Shown: positions 45,685 through 57,284 of the stretch, piece by piece
Position numbering within the stretch: position 1 is the first letter of the stretch
Layout of the letters: every line of letters starts with the position of its first letter
NCBI RefSeq assembly: GCF_050947875.1
Contig: NC_134576.1
Span: forward strand, 52,638,255 to 52,702,254
Origin: Dermacentor variabilis
Taxonomy: Eukaryota; Arthropoda; Arachnida; Ixodida; Ixodidae
Direction: 5' to 3'
Length of the DNA stretch: 64,000 bases
The notes under the pieces: model-generated
Told to the model about the DNA's origin: nothing
Databases searched by the model: none
The model's input: only the letters and a program-made list of their open reading frames with translations
Made by a program: the position numbers and the translations under genes

Positions 45685-47880
45685 TTATGGTGTGGGTGAG
45701 AGGTAAGGATTGAGGCGGGATACATGAACGTCTGCAGGTAGCGAAACGAAGGGAGAGAAAGACTCAAGCGGGCAAATCTCGTAAGTGAAGTCTGTTACAT
45801 GTCTTAAGACACGGTAGGGTGCAGAGTTCCAAGAAATAAATTTTTTGGAGAGTCCAACACGCCGAGTCGGAGTCCATATAAGCGCAAGGGCAACCAGAGT
45901 ACAGATAATGTTGCGATGACAGGTGTCATAGCTGTACCTCTGGTGACCTTGCGATATAGTGAGGCTATGGCGAGCAATCTTGCATGCCTCGTCAGCTCTG
46001 GAAATGGCATCGCAGGCGCACTCAGTGGGCGAATGGATGGCAGCGAAGACGATAGCGCCAAAAGTCAATATTAGGTCGTGGCTAAACAGAAGATAAAAAA
46101 GTAAAAAACCAACGGTATCATGACGGGAGGAATTGTGGGCAAATGTAATGAAGGGCAATGCAACGTTCTATTCTTGATGTTCAGAAAAGACATACATAGA
46201 AAGCATGTCATTTAGCGCCCGGTTGCAGCATTTAGTCACGCCGTTAGTTTTACGAGTGGTAAGCCTTCATATATTTGTGTGTTGTGGCGTAGGAATGAAG
46301 CACGCCATCGATAACACCAGCGAGAAAGTAGGAACCACGGTCGGTGTTGAGTTGACAAGGAACTCCATGATGTAAGATCACATCGTGCAGAACTCCATGA
46401 TGTAAGATCACATCGTGTAGCAGAAAATCAGCGATGTCCATCGCACAACTGGCAGGAAGAATCCATGTAATTGCATATCGGGTGGTGTGGCCTGTAGCAA
46501 CAGCAATCCATTTGTTACCAAGAGTAGAGGCTGGGAAAGAACCTAGGAAATCAAGGCCAACTTGGAAGAAGGGATCAGATGGGATGTCAAGGGGCTTAGG
46601 AATCCAGCAGGAGGCATAGGTGCTTTCTTTCGGCGTTGAGACGGTTCACAAACAGTGACTTAGCGACAAACGGAGTGGTAACAACCACGCCAAAAGAAGC
46701 GATGCCGAACGTGGTCGTAGGTCCAGGAAACTCTAAGGTGACCAGCGGTTGGGGCGTCATGAAACTGGTCGAGGACACTCAAGTGCAGTTACGTGGGAAC
46801 GGCAAGCAACAGTTTGCGTCTTTCCGGTGTGGTGGTATGATGTGCCGTACTTAAGCACACAGAGGAGAAGGGATGGCTCGGGTGCCACAGAATCCAGCTT
46901 CTGAATAAACTCGCATTAGATGCGATAATGGTGCAGTTCATCACAGATGTGGCTTAAAGAGAAGAGTGAGAGTACACATGCAGGCGCATCATTAGAGGCT
47001 CCAGGCGGATCCATGAGATTGCGGGACAAACAGTCAGTATCCCGGTGCAATCTGCTAGACTGATAAGGAACAGAGTAGGGGATGAGGATTTTCGAGCTGC
47101 AGTGCCCAGCGACCAAGACGCCCAGTGGGATGCTTCAGGTACGAAAGCCAGCAAGGTGCTTGGTGATCGATAGTGACGGCGAAATGCCGGCCATTTAAGT
47201 AGTGGCGCAATTAGCCCGCTACCAAAACGTGAACAGGACACTGCAGTTCCGTGATTCAGTTGTTCTGTTCGGCTTGGGAAAGGAAGCGGGTGGAATAGGC
47301 AACAACACAAACATGCCCATATTGATGCTGGACCAAAACAGCACCAATTCTGAAATGGCACATGGATTCAGGCTGGCTTTACAAAAGACAGAAAGGATAG
47401 AAGAAAGCCGGTCGAGGTGCATTTACGATGTCGGTGGGCAAAATTCAATGATGTCATAAAGATAACTCAGGCAAATGGTCCAGTTAAAACCAGCATACGA
47501 GGTTGTCTATCATGTGTTTGAAGGTGGCTGGGGTGTTGCATCAGCCGAAGGGCGTGACTTTAAAAAGATAAAGGCCATCAGGGGTAACGAAAGCGGTTTT
47601 CTCACGGTCCGTGTCATCAGCAGCAATCCGCCAGTACCTTGATCGCAGGTTGACTGAAGAAAAATACTTGGCGCCGTGAAGGCAATCCAGGCTGTCTTTT
47701 ATGCATGGGAGCAGCTACTTCTCTTTTTTTGTGATGTTGCTAAGTTGCCAGTAGCCGAAGAAAAATCTCCAACTGTCGTCTTTCTTTGTAGCAAGAGTCA
47801 CACGAGAAGCCCAAGGGCTGCAGGACGGCTCGATTATATTGCCACCTGGTGTTTTGAGCCAGCGCTGCGTGCCCAGCAAA
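45685..47880 (-). pseudogene. Minus-strand Gypsy, distal half: pol relic (RT, RNase H, integrase)
   Basis: Reading down from about 47880 on the minus strand: RT remnants (EPSCSPWASRVTLATKKD near 47840, TDREKTAFVTPDGLY near 47610, a degraded palm where YLDD should be near 47490) and HLDRLSSILSVF. RNase H follows ([17 protein letters not shown] near 47060). Integrase follows (HHGVPCQLNTDRGSYF near 46340, then RRVGLSKKFISWNSAPYRVL of the GPY/F region, ending HVSRLNPYLSPTP near 45690). There are many stops and frameshifts. An in-frame 30-base tandem duplication (46361-46390 and 46391-46420) repeats LHDVILHHGV. The gene is long dead. Its LTR and orientation link it with the gag/protease half at 56.9-60.1 kb. 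Confidence 0.8.
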
Positions 47881-47885
47881 AACGG

Positions 47886-48022
47886 TGATTGAAGACTACG
47901 AAGTCAAGGATCTTGCGCCAGCTGGTGAACCGTCCTCCTTGTGTCTGACATTTTCGTGTCTGGCTGCTGATCCTGCTGCTTATTCTTGCCTTATTGCGTG
48001 ACAAACTGGTGGTGGTGCTGGG
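47886..48022 (+). promoter_or_regulatory. Leader of Gypsy 2: probable LTR remnant and primer-binding-like site
   Basis: TGGTGGTGGTGCTGGG (48007-48022) follows GCGTGACA, the position of an LTR end. It is nearly identical to the site after the 5' LTR of Gypsy 1. The preceding ~115 bases have no protein similarity and may be what is left of a 5' LTR. They do not clearly match the LTR-like block at 56647-56793. Confidence 0.45.
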
Positions 48023-48033
48023 TAATCTAATCT

Positions 48034-49380
48034 ATGCACCAAACCCCTCCGGGCAGCAGGAGCTCCAGCCCCGTACCGGTGGTTACGCCTGCACACCGCG
48101 CCAGCAGAAGGATCCGTGGACAAGCCCCTGAGTTTGGACTCCTCCCAGAGAAAATGGCAGCTCCGACCACCCCAACCGGTATGGAAGGCACAACGCCGAT
48201 TCATTGTATGCTACTCAATCCGCGAACGCCGAATCCCTTCCACGGCGCCATACATGAGGACGTTGAAGATTGGCTGTTGCACTATGAACGTGTTGCCGCG
48301 TTCAACACGTGGGATGACGCAGACAAGCTGAAAAATGGCTATTTCAGCCTTAACGATGGCGCACGTGTATGGTACGAGAACCGTGCAGATGCCTTAACTT
48401 CATGGGCAGAATTCAAAAGGCGGATTCTTGAGACATATGCGAGCCCTGATCGCCGAGAGCGAGCTGAGCGTGATCTCCAGTCCCGTATCCAAATGCCGAA
48501 CGAGAGTGTCGCAATGTACGTCGAGGACATGACGCGTCTCTTTCGACGAGCCGACCCCAGCATGTCGGAAGAAAAGAAGGTGCGGTACCTGATGCGCGGA
48601 GTGAAAGAGCAGCTGTTCGGCGGTCTCGTGCGCAGTCCTCCCAAGACTGTGTCAGAATTTCTTTCCGAGGTCATCACCATGGAGCAGACTCTTCGCCAGC
48701 GGACACCACCATACGAACGTCAAGTGAACACTGCCTCACCTACGGACTTCTTCGGAGCTCTCGGGGGTCACGTCGATTTCTTTCGAGAGCTCATTCGTTC
48801 CGTGATCCGCGAAAAACTCCAGAAACTGTCGGTACCTTCACAGCCGACGCTCAGCTCCTTGTCCAGCGTTCTCCGTGACGAGGTTCAGCATGCGCTAAAA
48901 GAACCACCCTTCAATACAGAAGCTCGACCGCTAAGACATGACAGCCCACATATGTCATATTCGCAAGCTTTGAGGCAACCTGCCCCACCTCGCTCCCCAC
49001 TTCGCGCCGCGCGCCCGGCCATGCTAGAGCCCGTCCAAGCTGCCTCGTATTACCAGGACCACCTACAGGCCCCGAGGAAATCAGACGTGTGGCGGGCACC
49101 TGATCGCCGTCCCCTTTGCTTTCACTGTGGCGAAGCTGGGCATGTCTACCGACAGTGCTCCGATCGAGAGCTCGGACTACGCGGATTCTCAGCGAACTCG
49201 CCGCGACCTAGGTTCGGCCAGCGTCCTCCTGAAATTGAAGAATACGTTGCCCAGCAGCGCGGATCTCCATCAGCTCGACACCAGTCTCGCTCACCTTCGC
49301 CGCGGCGGTTTTCTCCGACTCGCCGTACGTATGCAAGCGTGGTGCAGGGTCGGTCGCCCAGCCCACGACGGGAAAACTAA
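48034..49380 (+). CDS. Gypsy 2 gag, intact reading frame
   Basis: The 448-residue frame from ATG 48034 to TAA 49378-49380 has no interruption. A retrotransposon-gag (capsid) domain lies at about residues 60-230: NPFHGAIHEDVEDWLLHYER, WYENRADALTSWAEFKRRIL, SRIQMPNESVAMYVEDMTRL, MSEEKKVRYLMRGVK. A Pro/Ser-rich stretch leads to one CCHC zinc knuckle (CFHCGEAGHVYRQC, residues 362-375). An Arg/Ser-rich tail ends RSPSPRREN. The zinc knuckle binds the element's RNA. Pol lies in the -1 frame, and GGAAAAC stands right before the stop. It is one of the few intact frames in the window and is clearly related to the broken gag at 36634. Coordinates of the capsid domain are approximate. Confidence 0.85.
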   Translation: MHQTPPGSRSSSPVPVVTPAHRASRRIRGQAPEFGLLPEKMAAPTTPTGMEGTTPIHCMLLNPRTPNPFHGAIHEDVEDWLLHYERVAAFNTWDDADKLKNGYFSLNDGARVWYENRADALTSWAEFKRRILETYASPDRRERAERDLQSRIQMPNESVAMYVEDMTRLFRRADPSMSEEKKVRYLMRGVKEQLFGGLVRSPPKTVSEFLSEVITMEQTLRQRTPPYERQVNTASPTDFFGALGGHVDFFRELIRSVIREKLQKLSVPSQPTLSSLSSVLRDEVQHALKEPPFNTEARPLRHDSPHMSYSQALRQPAPPRSPLRAARPAMLEPVQAASYYQDHLQAPRKSDVWRAPDRRPLCFHCGEAGHVYRQCSDRELGLRGFSANSPRPRFGQRPPEIEEYVAQQRGSPSARHQSRSPSPRRFSPTRRTYASVVQGRSPSPRREN

Positions 49381-49381
49381 C

Positions 49382-51943
49382 CACAGCGACCTTTGGGGGC
49401 GAGGCCGCTCAGTCTGGACGTGCTCAAGGACCCCCACTGACGCGTACGCGGACCGACGATACATCGACGACGACAGTACCTGCTGATTCCAGAAAACGAA
49501 TTTCCTTGGACATTCCTGTACTGCTTGACGGTCGTGAATTGACTGCTTTAGTGGACACTGGAGCGGATTATTCTATAATCAGCGAAAAACTGGCCACCCT
49601 TCTGAAGAAAGTGACCACGCCTTGGAATCAAACACCAGTTCGTACAGCTGGCGGGCACATCGTCACACCACTCGGCATGTGCACGGCACGAATACAGATT
49701 CGCGGCTCTACGTTTGTTGCCAGTTTGAGCATTCTCCCTCAGTGTTTTCGAGACCTAATCATCGGCATGGACTTTCTCAGGGAGCACGGCGCTATAATCA
49801 ACATTCGACAACGCCTCGTCACTTTCTCGACAAAAAGCGCCACAGCGACGACCAACACCATCCACCCTCGAGCATCTCTTCGTGTCATCGATGACGCTGT
49901 CACGTTACCACCGCGTGCAAGTGTCGTGGTTCAAGTGGCATGTGACAAGGTCATACACGGTGAAGCAGTCGTAGAAAGCAATCGGTCTCTCCTGCTTTCT
50001 CATGGTGTTTGCGTAGCAAGAAGCATTGTCGATCTCCACGATGGCCACTGTGAGGTTCTTGTCACCAACTTCAGCTACGTACACCGGCACCTTTTCCCCG
50101 ATACTGTCATCGCCTACGGCGACCCGATCGCCGATGTCACTGAGTGTTTTGTTTCCGAGGCAATCGGCACTGCTGAAGCACCTCTACGCAACGTCGACAT
50201 TAGTCCAACGCTTCCTGAAGAGAACAGACAACCCCTGCGCGAGCTGTTGTTTAGTTCCACTCTTGCTTTACAAAGACAAGCCTTTCGGTCTCTGTAACGC
50301 GCCCGCCACCTTCGAACGAAGGATGGAATCTTTTCTTCAGGGGTTCAAGTGGTCCACCTGTTTGTGCTATCTGGACGACGTCATCGTTTATTCGCCCACA
50401 TTTGACACGCATCTAGACCGTCTTTCAGCGATTCTTGACGTGTTCCACCGCGCCGGTCTTCAGTTGAATTCGTCAAAATGTCCCTTCACTCGCCGCCAAA
50501 TCACTGTACTTGGACACCTAGTGGACGCCAGAGGCGTGCAACCTGATCCGGACAAAATTCGCGCCGGTACGAACCTTTTTGTTCCGAAGTTTACCAAGGA
50601 TGTTCGTAGTTTCGTAGGGCTGTGCTCTTATTTCCGACGATTTGTGAAGGATTTTGCGAACATCGCACGTCTTTTGACCGACCTCTTGAAGAAAGATGCC
50701 CCATTTTCTTGGGTACCTGGCCATGCCGCATCTTTTTCGCAGCTCACAACTCTTCTTACCACGCCTCCAATTCTGGCCCACTTTGACCCGTCTGCCTCAA
50801 TGGAAGTTCGAACTGATGGCAGTGCTCACGGCATAGGAGCAGTGTTAGGACAACGCCAGCGTGGACATGATCGCGTTATAGCCTCTGGCAGCCGACTTCT
50901 ATCACCTGCTGAGCGGAATTATTCAATCACAGAGCGAGAGTGCTTCGCTCTTGTGTGAGCTGTTGCGAAGTTTCATCCATACTTGTAGGGACGCCCCTTC
51001 TGTGTCATCACTGATCACCACGCTCTCTGCTGGCCATCCTCGCTCAAGGACACCACGGGACGACTCCCTCGCTGGGCGTTACGCCTGCAAGAATATACCT
51101 TCTCCGTGGTATATAAGACGGGACGCTTGCAGCAGGATGCCGATTGTTTGTCCCGCTACCCAGTCGACGAACCGGCTTATGCGGACACCATCGCTTGCGT
51201 TTTCTCTGTGTCCCAGTTGCTTGAAATCGGCAACGAGCAATGCCGCGATCCTTCATTATGAGTCCTCATCGACCACCTGGATTCAACGCCTAGCTACGCC
51301 TCTCTCCGGATGTTTCCCCTTAAGGAGGGGACATTAGACCGCCGCAATCTCGATCCACACGGCCTTGACCTTCTGCTCGTAATTCCATCACACCTGCGTT
51401 CGACTGTCCTCCAACAACTTCACGACGCTCCCTTGTCTGGGCACTTGGGCGTCTCGCGCACATATGACCGTGTTCACCGTCGATTCTTTTGGCCGGGTCT
51501 CGCCCGCTCCGTGCGGCGCTACGTTGCCGCTTGTGAGCCTTGTCAGCGCCGGAAGAAGCCCTCCACACCTCCAGCTGGATACCTCCAGCCGATGGACATC
51601 CCACCGGAACCCTTTTTCCGTGTTGGTCTATACCTTCTTGGGCCGTTTCCTCTCTCGGGCTCCGGAAATAAACGGGTCGCCGTCGCTACTGATTATGCAA
51701 CGCAGTACGCAATCACCAGAGCCCTTCCGACAAGTTGTGCTACTGACGTTGCTGACATCATTTTAATGCACGGTGCTCCGCGCCAATTTCTCACTGACCA
51801 TGGCCGCAGCTTTCTGTCGGCAGTCGTCGAGGACATCCTCCGCTCCTGCTCGACAAAGCACAAGTTCAGCACGTCCTACCACCCACAGACCAACGGCCTC
51901 ACGGAGCGCCTCAACCGGCCCATCACCGACATGCTTTCAAAAT
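49382..51943 (+). pseudogene. Gypsy 2 pol, deleted in RT and cut in integrase
   Basis: The protease is in the -1 frame relative to gag (ALVDTGADYSIISEKLATLL, DTG at 49554) and runs open to 50297. Near 50250 the frame passes from the linker directly into KPFGLCNAPATFERRMES. The first ~140 residues of RT, with the first catalytic Asp, are therefore deleted. The rest continues: CYLDDVIVYSPTF, GVQPDPDKIR, FVGLCSYFRRFV, VRTDGSAHGIGAVL, then stops near 50956 and 51259. Integrase keeps CEPCQRRKKPSTPP, but the first catalytic Asp is Tyr (VGLYLLGPFP, codon at 51631). TDHGRSF and GLTERLN remain. The frame is cut at about 51941, where the minus-strand LINE begins. Confidence 0.85.
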
Positions 51944-54900
51944 GAATGAATATATGATGTTTAATGGCGCAAGGGCCAGGTGTGGCCAAAGAGCGCCATG
52001 CTAGTGCTAATGGGTTCGTAGTGGACCGATGTGTTCTGTGAACTTAATGTGACGTGGCTGTAAAAGGCCTAACAGAGTTGATATATATTCCATAAAATCT
52101 ACGTGAAGTAAAATTATGGGAATGATTATTGACGTGTACTATGAAGATTAGAATGCATAATGATGCAATATATAAAGTCTGTGAGGTGCTAAAATTGTCT
52201 AGAGCACTACTGCCTCACCCGAGCCCTTGAAAGCCAAGGTCGTAGAGGCATGTGCTTTACAAAGAAAACTATCGTAGCAGCATTCTCTGGAAAGAGGATG
52301 CGCTACGAAATCAATGGGCTTGTGACATGGAGTACAACATCTTTCAAAAAGGTGAGGACTGCTTTGGTATTAAAAAGCGGTTCGTCACCAAGGAACATAG
52401 CCGGATGCAGGGGAATACAATGGCTGTATGCAAAAGGAAAATGTTTTCTCCTGCCTCTTTCGGCTTCCCGGCACTCCAGGAAGACATGGAGGATGGTCAA
52501 CCGGTCACCACGTCTACCACAGGTTGGAGGCTCGTTGCCGGTCAAGAGAAAGTTCTGAGTGCCAAATGCGTGTCCTATTCTCAGTCTAGTGGATAGGACA
52601 TCGGTTCTTCGTACTTTCGTAGTTGGGTGCCACGAACCTAATTCCGCTTAATTAGGTGAAGCTTATTACTTGTTTCTGCGTCCCACAAGCGTTGCCAGTG
52701 GCTTCCGAGTTTGTTTCTTAGGAAAGGCTTCATGTCTGTGGCAGGAACAGCAGCAGAACGAATGCCTTGCGATGCTATTGATATGGCGATCTCGTCGGCA
52801 AGCACATTTCCCTCGATTCCTCTATGGCCAGGAACCAAGCATATTACTACATGCCTATGTGATAAGTACATCTTACATAAGAGTGAGTAGAGTTCATTGA
52901 AGACAGGATTCGTATGCTTTTGAAAAGAAATGAGTGCTTTTACAAGACTTAACGAGTTTGTGGATGTGATGGCTTTGTCGAGTTTCAGTTTCTTTATATG
53001 TTTTACTGCACACAGTACTGCGTAGACATCTGCAGCGAAGATACTTGTTATAGGGTTCAACACGTCAGATTCAGTAAAAGAGGGACCAACAGCAGCGTAG
53101 GATACGCCAGCATGTGATTTTGAAGTGTCTGTGTAAAACGCGGAGCAGGAGTACTTCAATTGAAGCTCACGGAAATGCATAGCAATTTTAAGCTCAGGAG
53201 CGTGCTTTGTGACCTTTACAAAGGATACGTCACATTCTATCACCTGCCACTGCGAAGGCGGTAATAGCTTAACTGCAGGCATTAGGCGATGTTCGAGAAA
53301 TGGGACGTCCATTTCTTTGCCAAGTTCTCTTACATGCAGTGAGAAAGGTAATCTCATAGAGGGTCTATTACGAAAAAGTGTTTCACACGTCAAATTGTTA
53401 ACGGTTGTGAAACACGGATGTTCCTTATTAGAGCGCACTTTCAGAAAATAGTTAAAGCTGATGTATGTTCTCCGAAAATGGAGTGACCCCTCATCGGACT
53501 CGACATACAAACTTTCAACAGAGCTTGTTCTAAATGCGCCAGTGGCCAGGCGGATTCCTAGATGGTGAACGGGGTCTAACATCTTTAGCGCGCTCGGGGC
53601 GGCAGAGTGATATACTACGGCACCATAGTCTATTCGTGATCGAACTGGGCTCCTGTAAAGATTCAACAGGCACTTCCTGTCGCTACCCCATGTTGTGTGG
53701 GATAGGATTTTAAGTAGGTTCATTGTTTTTACACATTTTGTTTTTAGACATTTTATGTGTGAAATTAATGTAAGCTTGGAGTCAAGTATAACACCCAGAA
53801 ATTTGTGCTCATTGTTAAAGGAAATTTGTTGTCCGCTCAGTTCTAGAAAAGGATCTGGGACCAGTCCTCTCTTTCTTGTAAAGAGAACACAGCAACTTTT
53901 GTGGGGGTTGATTTTAAATCCATTTTGGTCTGCCCACATGGACACCTTGTTTAGGGCCTGCTGTACCTGTCTCTCGCAGACTGTGAGGTTGCATGATTTG
54001 AAACCTATTTGTATATCGTCTACGTAGACGGAATAAAAAATAGCTGGTGGTAATGATGCCCGAAGCGTGTTCATCTTTACGACAAAGAGCGTGCAGCTGA
54101 GTACTCCACCCTGGGGTACCCTGGGGTACCCCAGTTTCCTGTATGACTGTACGCGACAGTGCAGGTCCTATTTTCACCCGAAATGTACGGTTCTCTAGGT
54201 AGCTCTCTATAATAGTTAACTTATTGCCGCGGATGCCCAGCGCCGAAAGGTCGCGCAGGATATCGAACCGCCTAGGTTGTGTCGTACGCTTTTTCCATAT
54301 CCAGAAATACAGGTAGAAAAGATTTTTTTTGCACGAATGCATCGCGAATGCTCGCTTCGATGCGCACGAGATGGTCGGGTTTAGATCGCCCTTCCCGAGA
54401 ACCACATTGAAATAGGTCAAGCATTTTACTTTGCTCTTGGAGATGTATGAGACGGCGATTGATCATTTTTTCAAAAAGCCCACAGAGGCAGCTTGTAAGC
54501 GCTATGGGGCGGTAGCTAGTGAGCAATGAAGTGTCTTTACCATGCTTCAAAACAGGGATCACAATAGCCTACTTCCACTTTGATGGGAGATTAGCAGCAG
54601 CCCAGATAGTATTGCGAAGTGTAAGTAGCGTGATTTGTGTGTCGGAGTGTAGGTGCTTAAGCATATCATACATGATTCTATCGGGGCCTGGTGCAGAGCT
54701 CCGACGTACTGACAAGGAAGCTTTAAGTTCCGCAATCGTAAAAGGACGATAATGAGGATCGTTTGGGATGGATTTCCGATTTAGTGGCTTAAGTTCTTCT
54801 ATTGCTTTATGTTTAAGAAAGTTCTTCGAATACTGAGTGGAGCTAGACACGCGCTCGAAGTGTTCACCAAGAGCATCAGCCTGGTCTTCCAACTTGTTTC

Positions 54901-56605
54901 CTTCTTTATCAACAAGGGGCAATGACTGAAATTGTGTTCCCTTTAGTCTCCTCAGCCCGTTTCATAATTTTGCCTCCTGTGTGTAGTAGTTAATGCCGGA
55001 CAAGAATCTTTCCCAGCTTGTCTTCTTTGCTTGCCTTGGCGTCCGCCTTCCCTGCGATTTAATGTTTTAAATTCCATCAGATTTTCTGCAGTAGGGTATC
55101 GGCGCAATATGCCCCACGCTTTATTTTGTTTTTTCCGTGCCTCCTTGCATTCATCATTCCACCATGGAACTCGTCTTTTGGATGAGGTACCCCTTGATTG
55201 TGGGATGAAGTTATTGGCTGCGTCGATGATAAAATCGGTAAAATACGCAACCGCGTTGTCAATACTGAAATCGGTGATAAAATCTCGTGATAGGTAGGTC
55301 GACTCCTTAATATGCTCCCAGTTGGCAGAAGCTAGCTTCCACCGAGACGTATATGAAGGGCATTGATGTTCTTCAATTAAGCTTTAAAGTGCCGGAAAAT
55401 GGGCACTTCCGTATGGATTTTTAATAACACTCCACTGTACGCAAGGGAAAAGATCTGCGGAGCCGATAGATAGATCTATGGAAGAATGTGAGGGGTGATA
55501 CATATTATAATAAGTCGGTTCGTTTTCATTGAAGAGGCATGTTGCCGTGTTTACTAAAAAGTATTCTACCAATCGACCTCTCGCGTCGCATCGTGAGTCT
55601 GCCCATATCGTGTGGTGAGCATTAAAATCTCCCACAAGTATGTAAGGTTCGGGAAGTTGGATAATAAGGTTGCAAAAGCCTGTTTTTTGAGATGATGGTT
55701 CGGGGGTACATAAATATAACAGACAGTAATTAATTTATTAAAGAGAATGGCCCGAACTGCAACTGCCTCAAGGGTCGTCGGAAGGGCGACGTGTCGGCAA
55801 GCTACAGACTTGTCCTTTATTATTGCTACTCCGCCAGAGGCGTTAGCCTCATCGCGGTCTCTTCGGAAAATGAAGTAATTGCGAAGAAGGTTTGTGTTTG
55901 TAGGTTTCATATGTGTCTCCTGAACACACAGCAACTTGGGATTATGTTTGTGTAGTAGTCCTCTAATGTCATCGAGGTTATTCAGAAATCCTCGTACATT
56001 CCAATGTAGTATTTGTGTACCCATTATGCTATTTGTGTTTATTGCTGTGTGTTCAAGACACGAGGATTAGCTCACGGGCCTTTTTCAGGCACCGTGACGG
56101 GAGTTTTGTCTCTTTTGGAGCGATCGAGAGTGCCTCACCGCTCCTTAGGCGCTGGTGGCGCCGTCTTGCTAGTGGCTCTGTCCATTGCCTCTTGCGAGGC
56201 GCTGGACACGCGCTCCTCCGAGCGCTTTGCTTGGCGTGAAGGCCTCGGCACGTTGGACGAGGCCTTTGAGGTCACCTGCCCGGAGGTAGATGGCCCCTTC
56301 TGCGGGGTTGGCGTAGCAGCGCTAGCTGCAGCCGCCGGGGGGGGGGGCGGATGGCGTCACTGCCGCCTCACTAGGCGTGGGACGGTCAGCCGCCGGAAAC
56401 CGTAGTGGCGCGGCCCCCTGACGCGCCACTTCGGCAAATATGTTCTTAGGGAGGTATGCCACCCGCCTACGTGCCTCCTTGAACGATATATTTTCTTTAA
56501 CTTTGTCGTGACAATTTCTTTTCCTTTTTTCCAAGACGGGCACGATCGCGAGTACGCGGCGTGCTCTCTGTCACAGCCATAGCAGACACCTTTCACTGCA
56601 GATGT
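51944..56605 (-). mobile_element. I-clade LINE with ORF1, endonuclease, RT and RNase H; dead
   Basis: Minus strand, 5' to 3'. An ORF1 gag-like remnant has a Cys/His box (CYGCDREHAAYSRSC, near 56590-56540) and SFKEARRRVAYLPKN. The APE endonuclease follows (56024-55400: ILHWNVRGFLNNLDDIRG, VQETHMKP, ASGGVAI, GDFNAHHTIWADS). RT (54922 to about 53500) holds a PGPDRIMYDMLKHL block, LTSYRPIALTSCLCGLFEKM, FLDMEKAYD, TGVPQG and YVDD at 54026-54015. RNase H (about 53130-52780) has AFYTDTSK and VPGHRGIEGNVLADEIA. A final Cys/His region follows (52545-52303: LEVF-type ending around HVFLECREAERG). At least six frame changes or stops are present. The 3' end is an ATTC-type repeat next to the cut Gypsy 2 integrase. 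It is not related to the CR1 copies. Confidence 0.85.
52638..54074 (-). pseudogene. Longest open part of the I-clade ORF2 (RT palm to RNase H)
   Basis: The 478-residue open frame starts just before the catalytic YVDD (residues 17-20). It includes CERQVQQALNKVSMWADQNG and KINPHKSCCVLFTRKRG, then KFLGVILDSKLT, and a long connection domain (YRSPVRSRIDYGAVVYHSAA). RNase H follows with AFYTDTSKSHAGVSYA (Thr where Ala is usual after the first Asp), a middle ADVYAVLCAVKHI with Val where the Glu is expected, and the late PGHRGIEGNVLADE. The middle change suggests RNase H is inactive. The frame ends at TAA 52638-52640, and the C-terminal zinc region continues in another frame. Confidence 0.8.
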
Positions 56606-56646
56606 GTAGATTAAGCACCGGGACGGTGCTCCTACTACCGGGATTA

Positions 56647-56793
56647 TGCTACGGAACAGCCGCCACAGTGAGGCTGCACTGAGGAGGAAGGAGACGACGT
56701 GGGCCCGCTTGATATAGCGTCGCCATTTTGGCCTTCCGTTAGCTTCCCTGTAAATACATTGTATCTAGTGTTGGGCTCCAGCTACACGTAACA
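56647..56793 (+). repeat. LTR-like block, candidate 3' LTR of Gypsy 2
   Basis: Begins TGCTACGGAACAGCC and ends CTACACGTAACA. Just upstream is a perfect 7-bp hairpin (AGCACCG GGA CGGTGCT, 56615-56631) and a G-rich stretch. The TG start, the CA end, the length of 147 bp and the position behind the interrupted Gypsy 2 suggest an LTR. The lack of a matching 5' copy leaves the assignment open. Confidence 0.4.
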
Positions 56794-56889
56794 ATACGAT
56801 ACGCAAACTAAATAGCAAGCCTAATTCTGGGAGGTCTGCTATTCTGAAGTTATAGCACTCAAATATTCGATTATTGACACCATAAGAAG

Positions 56890-57279
56890 TCAGCTGGGGA
56901 TTTCCGAAAAGTTTGTCAATCTGAAAAGTTTTTTAATGCGGTGTTTATAGTAGCAACATTTCACTGTAGTCACCATTGGGTACTGGTGGAGAGGGAATAA
57001 CAGCAACACAAGTCGCAGCTCGCGGCGGCAAACGGACGAGCACAGCAAAGCACACGCGGCTCTTGATTGGTTTAGGTTGATCAATTACACCTGGTAGGTC
57101 AAACTCTACAGTACCAGCAGAATGGTTGATGATGGTGGAGTGGGCGGATAAAAAGTCAAGAGTGAGGAGGACTGTGAACACAACAGAAATTTGACGGCCG
57201 GCAACTCTGACACGTTCAGTACAGAGGCCAGCTAAGGGAGACATATCGCCGTCGGGCATACATAAAACATGTGATGGCG
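56890..57279 (-). pseudogene. Minus-strand Gypsy, proximal half: C-terminal part of protease
   Basis: Minus frame: HVLCMPDGDMSPLAGLCTE, RVRVAGRQISVVFTVL, LTLDFLSAHSTIINHSAGTV, EFDLPGVIDQP, CFAVLVRLPPRAATCVAVIP. This follows the order of a Gypsy protease and the linker after it, compared with the protease regions at 38.2 and 49.5 kb. The N-terminal part of the same protease is on the other side of the 1.27-kb insertion, at 58557-58640. The relic fades out before the LTR-like block. Confidence 0.65.
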
Positions 57280-57284
57280 CAGGG

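Noticed and set aside
56647..56793. This LTR-like block as firm proof of the Gypsy 2 boundary
   Set aside because: It does not clearly match the leader at 47886-48003, so it was kept only as a low-confidence candidate.
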